NCBI GenBank assembly: GCA_017395635.1
Contig: JAFQOE010000018.1
Span: 1 to 38,282, forward strand
Length of the DNA stretch: 38,282 nucleotides
Direction: 5' to 3'
Origin: Lachnospiraceae bacterium
GTDB taxonomy: Bacteria; Bacillota; Clostridia; Lachnospirales; Lachnospiraceae
Shown here: piece by piece, positions 8,025 to 16,036 of the stretch
Position numbering within the stretch: the first letter of the stretch is position 1
How the letters are laid out: each line of letters starts with the position of its first letter
Translations under genes and position numbers: made by a program
Notes under the pieces: generated by a model
Database searches by the model: none
The model's input: only the letters and a program-made list of their open reading frames with translations
What the model was told of the DNA's origin: nothing

Positions 8025-9206
8025 ATGATCAAATTATGGAAACAAGAGTGGAAATATCATATATTTTTTATTGTATCGGTAATTGTAATATTAATAATAT
8101 CTTGTGATATGAGAGAAATGCTACGGGATGTTGCAGAATCGGTGCGGTACGCTGAAAGTGGCTCCAATTTAATGACGCATAATATTCAATGGTACATTAT
8201 CCGCCCGGTGGAATGGATGTGTGCTGCAGTTGAAATGGAATTTTGTGGTAAGGTAATATGGATTGTATTTGGTGGATTGCTGGTTAAGAAAAGTATGGTT
8301 TATTGGATTGAGAGAAATGCCTGTGGAAGGGAATTTTTTCAAAGCTTACCAATCCGTAAGAATGAGCGGATACGGTTTCATTTGCTGATGGATGTGTTAC
8401 TGGTAGTTATATGTGTTGTGGCATACATATATTACGAATATTCGCTCATAAGTTCTGGGTTGGAAATGTGTCAACTGGAAATGCCTTGGATAGGATCCGC
8501 TTGTGTGGGGATTGCATTGGTGTATGTAAGTTTTATGTGGATGGTGTTAGGTTGGTTGTATTTTATAGATAGCATCTGGGTAAGTGGAACAATGAAGTTA
8601 TCTGGTTTTGTTGGAAGTGTATTGATGATATTTGTAGTGTTATACAATACCTTTGATAGATTTGACGAAAGTAAAATTGCACAGACTCTATATGGTTTTT
8701 TTGCAATGAAATCGGTAGGAGGAAATTACTATTCGTTGGAAGAAAGGAATCTTTTTTCGTCAGGTTTTCGGTATGAATGGGTGCATGATCTCTTTGAGGT
8801 TCCTATATTGTATAAAGGTGAAGGGTTTGGTCTTGCAATCGTTCAAGATACGGAAGGTTGGATGTGTGAAGCAGAATCTTTGTGCAGATTGTACGATTTT
8901 ACACAGCCTTCTACATATGTCTGTCATGTGATAGGTTATTTGTTGATAGGAGTGCTGTTGCTTGTGATTTCATATAGCTTGTCATCAAAGCAGGAGTTAT
9001 CCAAGGGAACCTTCTATTTTAAGTTTGGCAGATATTTGTTCAGTGGAATGATGGCAGTGACATTTTACGCAATGATTATGGATGCTCAAGTTTATGTTTG
9101 GCAGAAAATTGTGAATATCGTGGCTGCAATTATTGTGTTTGTTATATTGATGTATCTATTGGATGAGGATAGAAAGCCGTTAAGGAGGCATAAGATAGCA
9201 GGGTAA
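8025..9206 (+). CDS. ABC transporter membrane protein, second of two
   Basis: A second multi-pass membrane protein (393 aa) of the same general plan as its neighbour: an N-terminal KLWKQEWKYHIFF amphipathic start running into a first helix, a long outer loop, then helices, ending in a Lys/Arg-rich tail (DEDRKPLRRHKIAG). A cytosolic FFQSLPIRKNERIRFH segment matches the position of the coupling motif in the first permease, so the two probably form a heterodimer on the ATPase. GGAGGTG provides the ribosome binding site. It is the last gene of the operon and is followed by a terminator at 9257. Confidence 0.78.
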   Translation: MIKLWKQEWKYHIFFIVSVIVILIISCDMREMLRDVAESVRYAESGSNLMTHNIQWYIIRPVEWMCAAVEMEFCGKVIWIVFGGLLVKKSMVYWIERNACGREFFQSLPIRKNERIRFHLLMDVLLVVICVVAYIYYEYSLISSGLEMCQLEMPWIGSACVGIALVYVSFMWMVLGWLYFIDSIWVSGTMKLSGFVGSVLMIFVVLYNTFDRFDESKIAQTLYGFFAMKSVGGNYYSLEERNLFSSGFRYEWVHDLFEVPILYKGEGFGLAIVQDTEGWMCEAESLCRLYDFTQPSTYVCHVIGYLLIGVLLLVISYSLSSKQELSKGTFYFKFGRYLFSGMMAVTFYAMIMDAQVYVWQKIVNIVAAIIVFVILMYLLDEDRKPLRRHKIAG

Positions 9207-9256
9207 GAAGTGCAACGAATATTTCTAATAAAATGAAAAAGATTTTGATGAGATGG

Positions 9257-9305
9257 AAGACGTATTGGAGAATGTTAAGGTGGACATTTGAAGATACGTC
9301 TTTTT
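9257..9305 (+). terminator. Terminator of the GntR/ABC operon
   Basis: AAGACGTAT (9257-9265) pairs with ATACGTCTT (9294-9302), followed by five Ts. The loop is about 28 nt. The T-run is shared with the reduced R2 repeat that starts here. Confidence 0.75.
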
Positions 9306-9330
9306 GTGTTAACAACGAGCCTACTCGATT
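9299..9330. repeat. R2 element, internally deleted copy
   Basis: Bases 9299-9321 match 21265-21287 in 22 of 23 positions (TCTTTTTGTGTTAACAA then a one-base change then GAGCC). Bases 9319-9330 (GCCTACTCGATT) match 21388-21399 exactly. The intervening ~103 bases of the full element are missing, with the join at a shared AGCC. Both copies start in the T-run of an intrinsic terminator. Confidence 0.7.
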
Positions 9331-9387
9331 ATGTTGCATAAAGCATTTCATTTCTGTTCTGGTTAGATATATAGCGAAGATTTCCTA

Positions 9388-9415
9388 TTGAAATATATAG
9401 AAAATACACTATAAT
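9388..9415 (+). promoter_or_regulatory. Candidate promoter of the hydrogenase-like gene
   Basis: TTGAAA (9388-9393), 16-bp spacer, TATAAT (9410-9415). The leader to GTG 9501 would be about 80 nt and contains a small GAAAG...CTTTC hairpin. Confidence 0.6.
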
Positions 9416-9500
9416 TATGAATAGAATGTTTTGAATTAAGAAAGTATGATTGTGCTTTCTATGAATAGAATAATATGGGTACGGAGAAGGAGATAATTCG

Positions 9501-11009
9501 GTGAGAAATCTAGAAACGAATGTTAAACGATTAAGAAGACAGGTGTTCACGGAGGTTGCGAATGTGGCATATAATTCGGAGAACATTATTGATGATATTG
9601 AGGCAATTCCTTATAAAATTACACCGGGAGATGCACCACAGTACTGTGAAAGTATATATAGAGAGCGTGCGATTACAAGAGAAAGAATTCGTTTGGCGAT
9701 GGGTATGTCTCTTCGCCCGGAGGATAAGCCGGTACATTTAACACAAGGAATTGAAGAAAGCAACATTGATGAAAAGTATTATGAACCGCCACTTATGCAG
9801 GTTATTCCTGCTGCATGTAATGCTTGTGAGCATAATGTGTATGAAGTGAGTAATCAGTGTAAGGGTTGTGTAGCGCATCCTTGTAGAGAGGTTTGTCCGG
9901 TAGGGGCAATTCGTATGGAGAATGGGAAATCGGTAATTGACAAGTCAGTTTGTATCAAATGTGGTAAGTGTAAGAATAGTTGTCCATATGATGCAATTGC
10001 ACATTTGCGTCGTCCATGTGCAGATGCTTGTGGAGTAAATGCGATTATTAGTGATGATTTGGGACGTGCCAAGATTGATGAGAAGAAATGTGTGTCATGT
10101 GGTCAGTGTATGGTGAACTGTCCATTTGGTGCCATTGCGGATAAGTCACAGATTTTCCAGTTGATACGGGCACTTCGTTCTGGTAGGGAAATCTACGCAG
10201 AGATTGCACCGGCATTTGTTGGTCAGTTTGGAGAGCATGCTACACCGGACAAGATTAAAGCAGCACTTATCAAGCTTGGATTCAAAGATGTATATGAAGT
10301 AGCAATTGGTGCGGATATGGGCTGTGTGGAAGAAGCGAAGCATTATGTGGAAGAAGTTGCAACCGGAAATGTACCATTTTTGTTGACCTCTTGTTGTCCA
10401 TCGTGGGCGATGCTTTCGAAGAAGCATTTTCCGGAAACTATAGATAATATTTCGAATGCGTTAACACCAATGGTTGCAACTGCAAGGTTGATAAAGAAGG
10501 AACATCCGAATGCATCCGTTGTATTCATCGGACCTTGTGCTGCAAAGAAATTAGAGGCGATGAGAAGAACAATTCGAAGTGATGTGGATTTTGTAATTAC
10601 ATTTGAAGAGTTGGATGCTATGTTTGTGGCGAGAGATATAGAGTTTGATGATTTCCGTGTAGGCGTTCCGATGGAAGATGCTACCGGTGCCGGTCGTGGA
10701 TATGCGCTGGCAGGTGGAGTTGCTAAGGCGGTGGAAGCTTGCATTAATGAGTATTATCCTGGTACGGAAGTGCATATTGAACATGCGGAAGGATTGGATG
10801 AGTGTCGTAAGATGCTTATGCTGGCGAAAGCGGGTAAGAAGAATGGTTGTTTGATTGAAGGTATGGCATGTCCGGGTGGTTGTGTTGCAGGAGCCGGGAC
10901 GAATATTCCGATTAATAAAGCTACTGTTCAGGTTCGCAATTTTGTAAATTCTACAAAGAATACGTTGCCAAAGCAGGATGTTCTTAATGATTATTATCCG
11001 GAAGAGTAA
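9501..11009 (+). CDS. Monomeric [FeFe]-hydrogenase-like iron-sulfur protein (group B-like)
   Basis: Cytoplasmic protein (502 aa) carrying an H-cluster domain and ferredoxin-like domains, so it probably oxidises or evolves H2 or senses it. Residues 1-100 are a family-specific N-terminus. A cysteine-rich part follows: C106/C109/C120/C123/C128/C132, then C151-x2-C-x2-C-x3-C161, C173/C177, and C197-x2-C-x2-C-x3-C207, enough for about three 4Fe-4S clusters. H-cluster motifs are L1 TSCCPSW (296-302), L2 GPCAAKK (344-350) and L3 MACPGGC (455-461); likely ligands are C299, C346, C457 and C461. L2 has Gly where the best-studied enzymes have Met (MPC), which fits my memory of group B enzymes such as CpIII. 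Start is GTG with AGGAG upstream. No hydEFG maturase or partner subunit lies here. Confidence 0.88.
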   Translation: MRNLETNVKRLRRQVFTEVANVAYNSENIIDDIEAIPYKITPGDAPQYCESIYRERAITRERIRLAMGMSLRPEDKPVHLTQGIEESNIDEKYYEPPLMQVIPAACNACEHNVYEVSNQCKGCVAHPCREVCPVGAIRMENGKSVIDKSVCIKCGKCKNSCPYDAIAHLRRPCADACGVNAIISDDLGRAKIDEKKCVSCGQCMVNCPFGAIADKSQIFQLIRALRSGREIYAEIAPAFVGQFGEHATPDKIKAALIKLGFKDVYEVAIGADMGCVEEAKHYVEEVATGNVPFLLTSCCPSWAMLSKKHFPETIDNISNALTPMVATARLIKKEHPNASVVFIGPCAAKKLEAMRRTIRSDVDFVITFEELDAMFVARDIEFDDFRVGVPMEDATGAGRGYALAGGVAKAVEACINEYYPGTEVHIEHAEGLDECRKMLMLAKAGKKNGCLIEGMACPGGCVAGAGTNIPINKATVQVRNFVNSTKNTLPKQDVLNDYYPEE

Positions 11010-11027
11010 TCACATATGTATTAGAAA

Positions 11028-11097
11028 GGAGTTTCGCAGATGCGAAACTCCAATTTATGTTGTGAAGCGCATATAAGTTTAACAAACTAATGCAGGT
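11028..11097. repeat. R3 element, partial copy with compact hairpin
   Basis: GGAGTTTCGCA (11028-11038), 2 bases, then its exact complement (11041-11051) form a hairpin just after the hydrogenase gene. Downstream, three blocks match the full R3 copy in order: TGCGAAACTC, then exactly 24 bases, AAGTTTAACAA, then GCAGGT. The hairpin looks like the right end of one element joined to the left end of another. No T-tract follows, so a terminator role is doubtful. Confidence 0.55.
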
Positions 11098-11189
11098 ACG
11101 ATTTTATTGTTCAAAATACAAAGTGTTTTTGAATGAAGTTGTGAATGATTGCAATTATTTATATAGAAAAAGGAAATGGAGAAGACAAG

Positions 11190-11345
11190 ATGTTTAATTT
11201 GATGTTAGCGTTGGCGCAGACTGGAGATAATTCAAAACCATGGTTGATAGCAATCTGTATGATTGTATCAATTGTTGTGGTAGTGGCTCTTTTTATCATT
11301 GGCCAGAAAGGTAAAAATGATGACGAAGATGATATTGAGGAGTAA
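11190..11345 (+). CDS. Small membrane protein with sortase-like QTGDNS motif (51 aa)
   Basis: A 51-residue protein: short N-terminus MFNLMLALA, then QTGDNSKPW, one strong membrane segment (about residues 18-37), then a Lys-containing and very acidic tail (QKGKNDDEDDIEE). The order TG-D-N, hydrophobic span, basic residue copies the cell-wall sorting signal of LPXTG-type proteins, but no exported domain precedes it, the Leu-Pro of the motif is absent, and the tail is acidic rather than purely basic. ATG 11190 has GGAGAAG 5 bases upstream; the longer in-frame form has no good ribosome binding site. It lies 5 bp before the AEC transporter gene and is likely co-transcribed. It may be a small transporter-associated subunit or an unrelated mini-membrane protein. 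Confidence 0.7.
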   Translation: MFNLMLALAQTGDNSKPWLIAICMIVSIVVVVALFIIGQKGKNDDEDDIEE

Positions 11346-11350
11346 TTCGG

Positions 11351-12298
11351 ATGGAGAATTTTATATATAGTATCAATGCTACTTTGCCGATTTTTTTAGT
11401 GATGATCCTTGGGTGGTGGCTGAAAAAGATTCATTTTTTGTCAGATGAGTTTGTAACAGTGGCAGACAAATTGGTTTTTAAGGTAGCACTTCCTGTTTTG
11501 GTTTTTCAGGATATTGCAGAAGCAAATTTATCGGAAGATTTTGACTGGAAATTTGTATTGTTTTGTTTTTTGGGAACCTGTGTATTCTTTGGTTTGACTT
11601 GGATTTTTGCTGAAGTGTTTATCCAGGATAAGAGTTTGATTGGTAGTTTTGTGCAGGGATGCTTTCGAGGTAGTGCGGCTATTTTGGGAATTGCATTTGC
11701 CGAGAATATATATGGTAATTCCGGTTTGGTTCCGATGATGATAGTAGCGTCGATACCATTGTTTAACATTTTTTCTGTTGTTGTGTTGATACGCAGCGCG
11801 AATGCAGGAGAGACAGATAAAAAAACATTGATAAAAAAGACGTTGAAAGGGATTGTAACCAATCCGATTATTATTGGCATTTTTGCAGGGATTCCGTTTG
11901 CGTTGTTTGAAGTTCAGTTTCCGGTGATTGTTAGTAAAGCGATGACGAGCGTGGCGAATATGTCAACGCCATTAGCGTTAGTTGCGATTGGTGCGGGATT
12001 TTCTACCGGAGCAGCACTTGCAAAGTGGAAACTGACTGCGGTTGCATCGGTAATTAAGTTGGTGCTGATTCCTGGATTTTTTCTCCCCTTGGCGATTGTT
12101 ATGGGATTTCGGAATGAAGAGTTGGTGGCATTATTGATATTAACAGGTGCACCGACCACGGTTAGTTCTTATATTATGGCAAAAAATATGGGCAATGATG
12201 GGGATTTGGCATCTGGCATTGTGGTTTTGACAACATTGTTATCTTCGGTGACATTGACCATTATTATTTTCGTATTGAAAAGTTGTGCGTATATTTAG
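11351..12298 (+). CDS. AEC-family transporter (auxin efflux carrier-like)
   Basis: Membrane transporter (315 aa) with about ten hydrophobic segments in two similar halves. Family traits visible: N-terminal PIFLVMILGWWLKKIHFLSDEFVTVADKLVFKVALPVLVF, typical of AEC permeases, and a second-half ANMSTPLALVAIGAGF block with the conserved loop between repeats. A late GAPTTVSSYIMAKNMGNDGDLASGIVVLTT segment is also characteristic. Bacterial AEC members export or exchange small organic anions such as malate; the substrate cannot be read here. Nearby carbon genes (Re-citrate synthase, icd) make an organic acid plausible, but they are in a separate transcription unit. Terminator at 12357. Confidence 0.88.
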   Translation: MENFIYSINATLPIFLVMILGWWLKKIHFLSDEFVTVADKLVFKVALPVLVFQDIAEANLSEDFDWKFVLFCFLGTCVFFGLTWIFAEVFIQDKSLIGSFVQGCFRGSAAILGIAFAENIYGNSGLVPMMIVASIPLFNIFSVVVLIRSANAGETDKKTLIKKTLKGIVTNPIIIGIFAGIPFALFEVQFPVIVSKAMTSVANMSTPLALVAIGAGFSTGAALAKWKLTAVASVIKLVLIPGFFLPLAIVMGFRNEELVALLILTGAPTTVSSYIMAKNMGNDGDLASGIVVLTTLLSSVTLTIIIFVLKSCAYI

Positions 12299-12356
12299 AA
12301 CAGATGAAACCTGTGAGTGTGTTGAATTGTTACAACAATTATATGAGTATTAGAAT

Positions 12357-12400
12357 AGAAAGTGCGCTTAATGTCAACATGGAGTGCACCTTCTTTTTTT
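12357..12400 (+). terminator. Intrinsic terminator after the AEC transporter gene
   Basis: AGAAAGTGC (12357-12365) pairs with GCACCTTCT (12386-12394) with one mismatch; a seven-T run follows. The T-run is also the left edge of the degenerate R1 copy. Confidence 0.7.
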
Positions 12401-12486
12401 GAAACGAGGAAATTCCGTTGATCTTGTCCTATAATGTGAAAAAAGTGTCGCAAGGAAGCGTAACTTGCGGAAAAGAAATATGTTTT
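12394..12486. repeat. R1 element, degenerate copy
   Basis: This begins in the terminator T-run, contains the AGGAAATTCC and TCCTATA blocks seen in the 28.1-kb copy, then an A-run and a decayed version of the conserved core: GTCGCAAGGAAGCG then ACTTGCGGAAAAGAAATATGT. The ACACC and GAGTTTGC hairpin ends of the intact copies are absent. The remaining ~190 bp to the promoter at 12679 are AT-rich and show nothing I can name. Confidence 0.55.
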
Positions 12487-12678
12487 TCAATATTGCTGTA
12501 CGTAATAAAGATAAGAATACCATGTTGAAACTTTAATAATTTAAGCGTGTGTCGTGCTAAATTTAATATAATTAAAATAAATATGTGTTTTCCTAATATA
12601 ATAATACAAACTCGTCAAATCACTTAATATTATATGAAAAAAAAGTACAACATAACTTGAAAATATTGCATGTTTGGT

Positions 12679-12707
12679 TTGACAGAAGACGGAAAATCCC
12701 ATAAAAT
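12679..12707 (+). promoter_or_regulatory. Promoter of the Re-citrate synthase gene
   Basis: TTGACA (12679-12684), 17-bp spacer, TAAAAT (12702-12707). Transcription would start near 12714, leaving a leader of about 20 nt before ATG 12733 with GAGAGG as ribosome binding site. There is no room for a riboswitch or attenuator. Confidence 0.75.
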
Positions 12708-12732
12708 AAGCGGGACGAAAGAGAGGTAAAGA

Positions 12733-14130
12733 ATGGAAAATCGTTTAGTAATTAATAATGAAAAAACCAATTTATTAGAATTAGAAGAGCATATGTATCA
12801 TTTGGTGGATGTAGATAAGCCAAATGTATTCCGCAATTTGTTTCCGTATGATGAGGTTCCGAAGATTGCGTTTAATGAGAGAATTGTGCCTCATAATATG
12901 CCTAAGGATATTTGGATTACAGATACTACTTTCCGTGATGGGCAACAGTCAAGAGAACCTTATACAACAGAACAGATAGTAACAATCTATGACTATTTAC
13001 ATAGACTTGGCGGACCGAATGGCTTGATTCGCCAGAGTGAGTTTTTCTTGTATAGCAAGAAGGATCGTGATGCAGTTTATAAGTGTTTGGAAAGAGGTTA
13101 TCGTTTTCCGGAGGTGACTAGTTGGATTCGTGCAACGAAGCAGGATTTTGAATTAGTGAAAGATATCGGATTGAAAGAAACAGGTATTTTGGTTTCTTGT
13201 TCCGACTATCATATTTTTTACAAGATGAAGAAAACCAGAAAACAGGCGCTGGAACAGTACTTGTCGGTTGTTCGTGATTGTTTGGAATTTGGAATTAGTC
13301 CAAGATGTCACTTGGAAGATATTACAAGAGCGGACATCTATGGTTTTGTTGTACCATTCTGTGTGGAATTGATGAAGTTGATGGATGAATACAAAATTCC
13401 TGTTAAGATTCGTGCTTGTGATACGATGGGATACGGTGTGAATTTTGCTGGTGCAGTGATTCCACGTTCGGTACAGGGAATCATTTATGCATTGAATAAA
13501 CATGCAGGTGTACCAAATGAGCTGTTAGAATGGCATGGACATAATGATTTCTATAAAGCAGTGACGAATTCCACAACAGCTTGGTTATATGGTGCTTGTG
13601 GTGTGAATTGTTCGCTATTTGGTATTGGTGAGCGTACCGGCAATACTCCTTTGGAGGCGATGGTGTTTGAATATGCACAGTTAAAGGGTACTTTGAATGG
13701 TGCGGATACTACAGTTATTACAGAACTTGCAGAGTATTACCAAAAGGAGCTTGATTTTGATGTTCCGGAACAGACTCCGTTTGTAGGTAAGAATTTTAAC
13801 ATTACAAGAGCAGGAATTCATGCTGATGGTTTGTTGAAGAATGAGGAAATTTACAATATTTTTGATACGGATAAATTCTTGAACCGTCCGGTACAGGTGG
13901 CGGTGTCTAATACTTCTGGTCTTGCCGGAATTGCACATTGGATTAATACACATTACAAACTTCGCGTGGAAAATAAGATTGATAAGAGTGAACCGATTGT
14001 TGCAGAAGTGAAGAAATGGGTAGATAAAGAATATGACGAGGGCCGTGTGACATCTATTACGGATGAGGAGTTGGAAAGAGTAGTGGCAGAAAATGCCCAA
14101 ACTTTGAATCTGACATTGCCAGAGCTTTAA
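12733..14130 (+). CDS. Re-type citrate synthase (HMGL/DRE-TIM family)
   Basis: Likely joins oxaloacetate and acetyl-CoA to citrate with the stereochemistry opposite to ordinary citrate synthase, as shown for the Clostridium kluyveri enzyme. The fold belongs to the isopropylmalate/homocitrate synthase family: WITDTTFRDGQQSREP (R68-D69 catalytic/metal pair), EWHGHND (metal ligands H268, H270), and GIGERTGN at 297-304. The length of 465 aa, the N-terminal extension before the TIM barrel and the absence of a LeuA allosteric domain separate it from LeuA (about 510 aa). The short family-specific blocks (QSEFFLYSKKDR, LEDITRADIYGFVVPF) match my memory of Re-citrate synthases. Encoded 100 bp before icd. 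Aconitase is not in the window. Automatic pipelines often call this 2-isopropylmalate synthase. Confidence 0.85.
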   Translation: MENRLVINNEKTNLLELEEHMYHLVDVDKPNVFRNLFPYDEVPKIAFNERIVPHNMPKDIWITDTTFRDGQQSREPYTTEQIVTIYDYLHRLGGPNGLIRQSEFFLYSKKDRDAVYKCLERGYRFPEVTSWIRATKQDFELVKDIGLKETGILVSCSDYHIFYKMKKTRKQALEQYLSVVRDCLEFGISPRCHLEDITRADIYGFVVPFCVELMKLMDEYKIPVKIRACDTMGYGVNFAGAVIPRSVQGIIYALNKHAGVPNELLEWHGHNDFYKAVTNSTTAWLYGACGVNCSLFGIGERTGNTPLEAMVFEYAQLKGTLNGADTTVITELAEYYQKELDFDVPEQTPFVGKNFNITRAGIHADGLLKNEEIYNIFDTDKFLNRPVQVAVSNTSGLAGIAHWINTHYKLRVENKIDKSEPIVAEVKKWVDKEYDEGRVTSITDEELERVVAENAQTLNLTLPEL

Positions 14131-14230
14131 TTTTTTGATATGCTATGAAATATGTGTCAGTTGCATTACAACGAAGCGATTGGTTATAGCATAACTACAG
14201 AATTACAATACATTTTAGGAGGATATCAAA

Positions 14231-15439
14231 GTGGATAAGATTAAAATGACAACCCCATTGGTAGAGATGGATGGAGACGAGATGACAAGAATTCTTTGGA
14301 AGATGATTAAGGATGAGCTTTTGGAGCCGTTCATTGATTTGAAGACAGAGTATTATGATTTGGGTCTTGAGTATAGAAATGAAACAGACGATCAGGTTAC
14401 AATTGATTCTGCAGAGGCAACTAAAAAGTATGGTGTAGCAGTTAAGTGTGCAACGATTACTCCGAATGCTGCACGTATGACAGAGTATAACTTGAAAGAA
14501 ATGTGGAAATCACCTAACGGAACCATTCGTGCGGCATTAGACGGTACCGTATTCCGTGCACCAATTGTTGTAAAAGGAATTGAGCCATGTGTTAAGAATT
14601 GGGTAAAGCCAATTACACTTGCAAGACATGCTTATGGTGATGTATATAAGAATACAGAGATTCGTGTTCCTGGAGCAGGTAAGGCTGAGTTAGTATTTAC
14701 AGCTGCGGATGGAACAGAAACAAGAGAAGTGATTCATGAGTTTAAGGGTGCAGGTATCCTTCAGGGTATGCACAATTTGGATGACTCAATTGAGAGTTTT
14801 GCAAGAGCATGTTTTAATTATGCATTAGATACGAAGCAGGATGTATGGTTTGCAACAAAAGATACGATTTCTAAGAAGTATGATCATACATTTAAGGATA
14901 TTTTCCAGGAAATCTATGATGCAGAGTATGATGAGAAGTTCAAAGCAGCAGGAATTGAGTATTTCTATACCTTGATTGATGATGCTGTAGCTCGTGTTAT
15001 GAAGGCAGAAGGTGGATTTATTTGGGCATGTAAGAACTATGATGGTGATGTTATGTCAGACATGGTATCAAGTGCATTTGGTTCTCTTGCAATGATGACT
15101 TCTGTACTGGTTTCTCCTTCTGGTGTTTATGAGTACGAAGCAGCTCACGGAACCGTACAGAGACATTACTATAAGCATTTAGCTGGTGAAGAGACTTCAA
15201 CAAACTCTGTAGCAACTATTTTTGCATGGACAGGAGCTCTTAGAAAGCGTGGAGAGCTTGATAATATTCCTGAGTTAATGACTTTTGCAGATAAGTTAGA
15301 GACTGCAACACTTGGAACAATTGAGTCTGGTAGAATGACAAAGGATTTGGCTTTGATTACAAGTATTGAGAATCCGACTGTATTGAATTCTGAGAATTTC
15401 ATTAAGGAGATTCGTAAGACTTTAGAGGCAACATTATAA
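14231..15439 (+). CDS. icd: NADP-dependent isocitrate dehydrogenase
   Basis: Oxidative decarboxylation of isocitrate to 2-oxoglutarate, giving NADPH. The protein is 402 aa and of the homodimeric type close to eukaryotic cytosolic enzymes, not the E. coli type: [13 protein letters not shown] at 11-23, [28 protein letters not shown], and [11 protein letters not shown] near residue 306 are hallmarks. The NADP preference is inferred from that subfamily. It starts with GTG after AGGAGGATATCAAA. With the upstream Re-citrate synthase it supplies 2-oxoglutarate for glutamate in an organism that probably lacks a full TCA cycle. The 100-bp gap holds a 7-bp inverted repeat (ATGCTAT...ATAGCAT) and a weak TTGGTT-18-TACAAT promoter match, so it may also be transcribed separately. 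Confidence 0.95.
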   Translation: MDKIKMTTPLVEMDGDEMTRILWKMIKDELLEPFIDLKTEYYDLGLEYRNETDDQVTIDSAEATKKYGVAVKCATITPNAARMTEYNLKEMWKSPNGTIRAALDGTVFRAPIVVKGIEPCVKNWVKPITLARHAYGDVYKNTEIRVPGAGKAELVFTAADGTETREVIHEFKGAGILQGMHNLDDSIESFARACFNYALDTKQDVWFATKDTISKKYDHTFKDIFQEIYDAEYDEKFKAAGIEYFYTLIDDAVARVMKAEGGFIWACKNYDGDVMSDMVSSAFGSLAMMTSVLVSPSGVYEYEAAHGTVQRHYYKHLAGEETSTNSVATIFAWTGALRKRGELDNIPELMTFADKLETATLGTIESGRMTKDLALITSIENPTVLNSENFIKEIRKTLEATL

Positions 15440-15455
15440 TTTAGAGTAAAACAGA

Positions 15456-15506
15456 AACGGACAATTTTGTGGGCTTTGAATTGCTTTCAAAATTGCCCGT
15501 TGTTTG
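15456..15506. terminator. Terminator after icd
   Basis: AACGGACAATTTTG (15456-15469) pairs with CAAAATTGCCCGTT (15488-15501) with one mismatch and is followed by a T-rich stretch. It lies between convergent genes and may serve both strands. Confidence 0.65.
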
Positions 15507-15542
15507 TTATATAGAGCAAAAACTTTAGAAGTGATAAGTAGT

Positions 15543-15818
15543 CTATAATTTCAATTTCTGCATAAGTGCTTCTTGTAGTAACTGAGAAAAGTTGATTCCG
15601 AGTTTGGTGGCCTCGTCATTCATCCATTCAGGAATAGTAAGAGTTTTCTTGACTGCCTTGTTGGAAAATCGTTTGCGATATTCTAATGTATCACATTTGA
15701 TGAGTGATACAAAGGATCGTTCATCTGTTTTTAGAATATGACAATCACTTGGAATCGGAATTGTTTTATCTTCTGTTTCGTATTGGTTTAATACAAGCGA
15801 AAGTGCATCCTTTGCCAT
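15543..15818 (-). pseudogene. Shortened HicB-like antitoxin (lacks N-terminal strands and HicA)
   Basis: The 91-residue product matches only the later part of HicB antitoxins: MAKDALSLVLNQYE corresponds to the helix of the HicB partial RNase-H fold, and the C-terminal half (KAVKKTLTIPEWMNDEATKLGINFSQLLQEAL) is a ribbon-helix-helix-like DNA-binding domain. The first ~40 residues of a typical HicB, which form the initial beta strands, are missing. No hicA toxin gene fits in the flanking 188 bp. The ATG has AGGAG 5 bases upstream, so a short protein could still be made; an in-frame extension of 10 residues upstream has no HicB similarity. I interpret it as a decayed antitoxin or a solitary regulator derived from one. 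Confidence 0.65.
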
Positions 15819-15963
15819 TGTTTCTCCTATAATAGGGCTGTACCACATATCATGTCTTTTTCCATGATATAGTAGGAATAATATATAAATGAAATTTAGA
15901 GTGAATGTACCATAGCAAGAATTTGTGTTTGATATGTGTATTGTTGTGAGAAAAATTTAGAAC

Positions 15964-16000
15964 TAAAAATACCATCAACATAAAAATATATTGATGGTAT
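15964..16000 (-). terminator. Terminator of the cysE/ABC-F operon
   Basis: Read on the minus strand, ATACCATCAA (plus 15991-16000) pairs with its complement at plus 15969-15978 and is followed by TTTTT. It lies about 36 bp past the ABC-F stop codon. Confidence 0.8.
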
Positions 16001-16036
16001 ATACATATTGCTATTTATGATTAAGTTAAAGAAATT

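Noticed and set aside
11028-11051. Intrinsic terminator of the hydrogenase gene
   Set aside because: The stem is strong but no T-tract follows; its sequence instead matches the ends of the R3 repeat.
12733-14130. 2-Isopropylmalate or homocitrate synthase
   Set aside because: Length, missing LeuA regulatory domain, family-specific blocks and adjacency to icd favour Re-citrate synthase.
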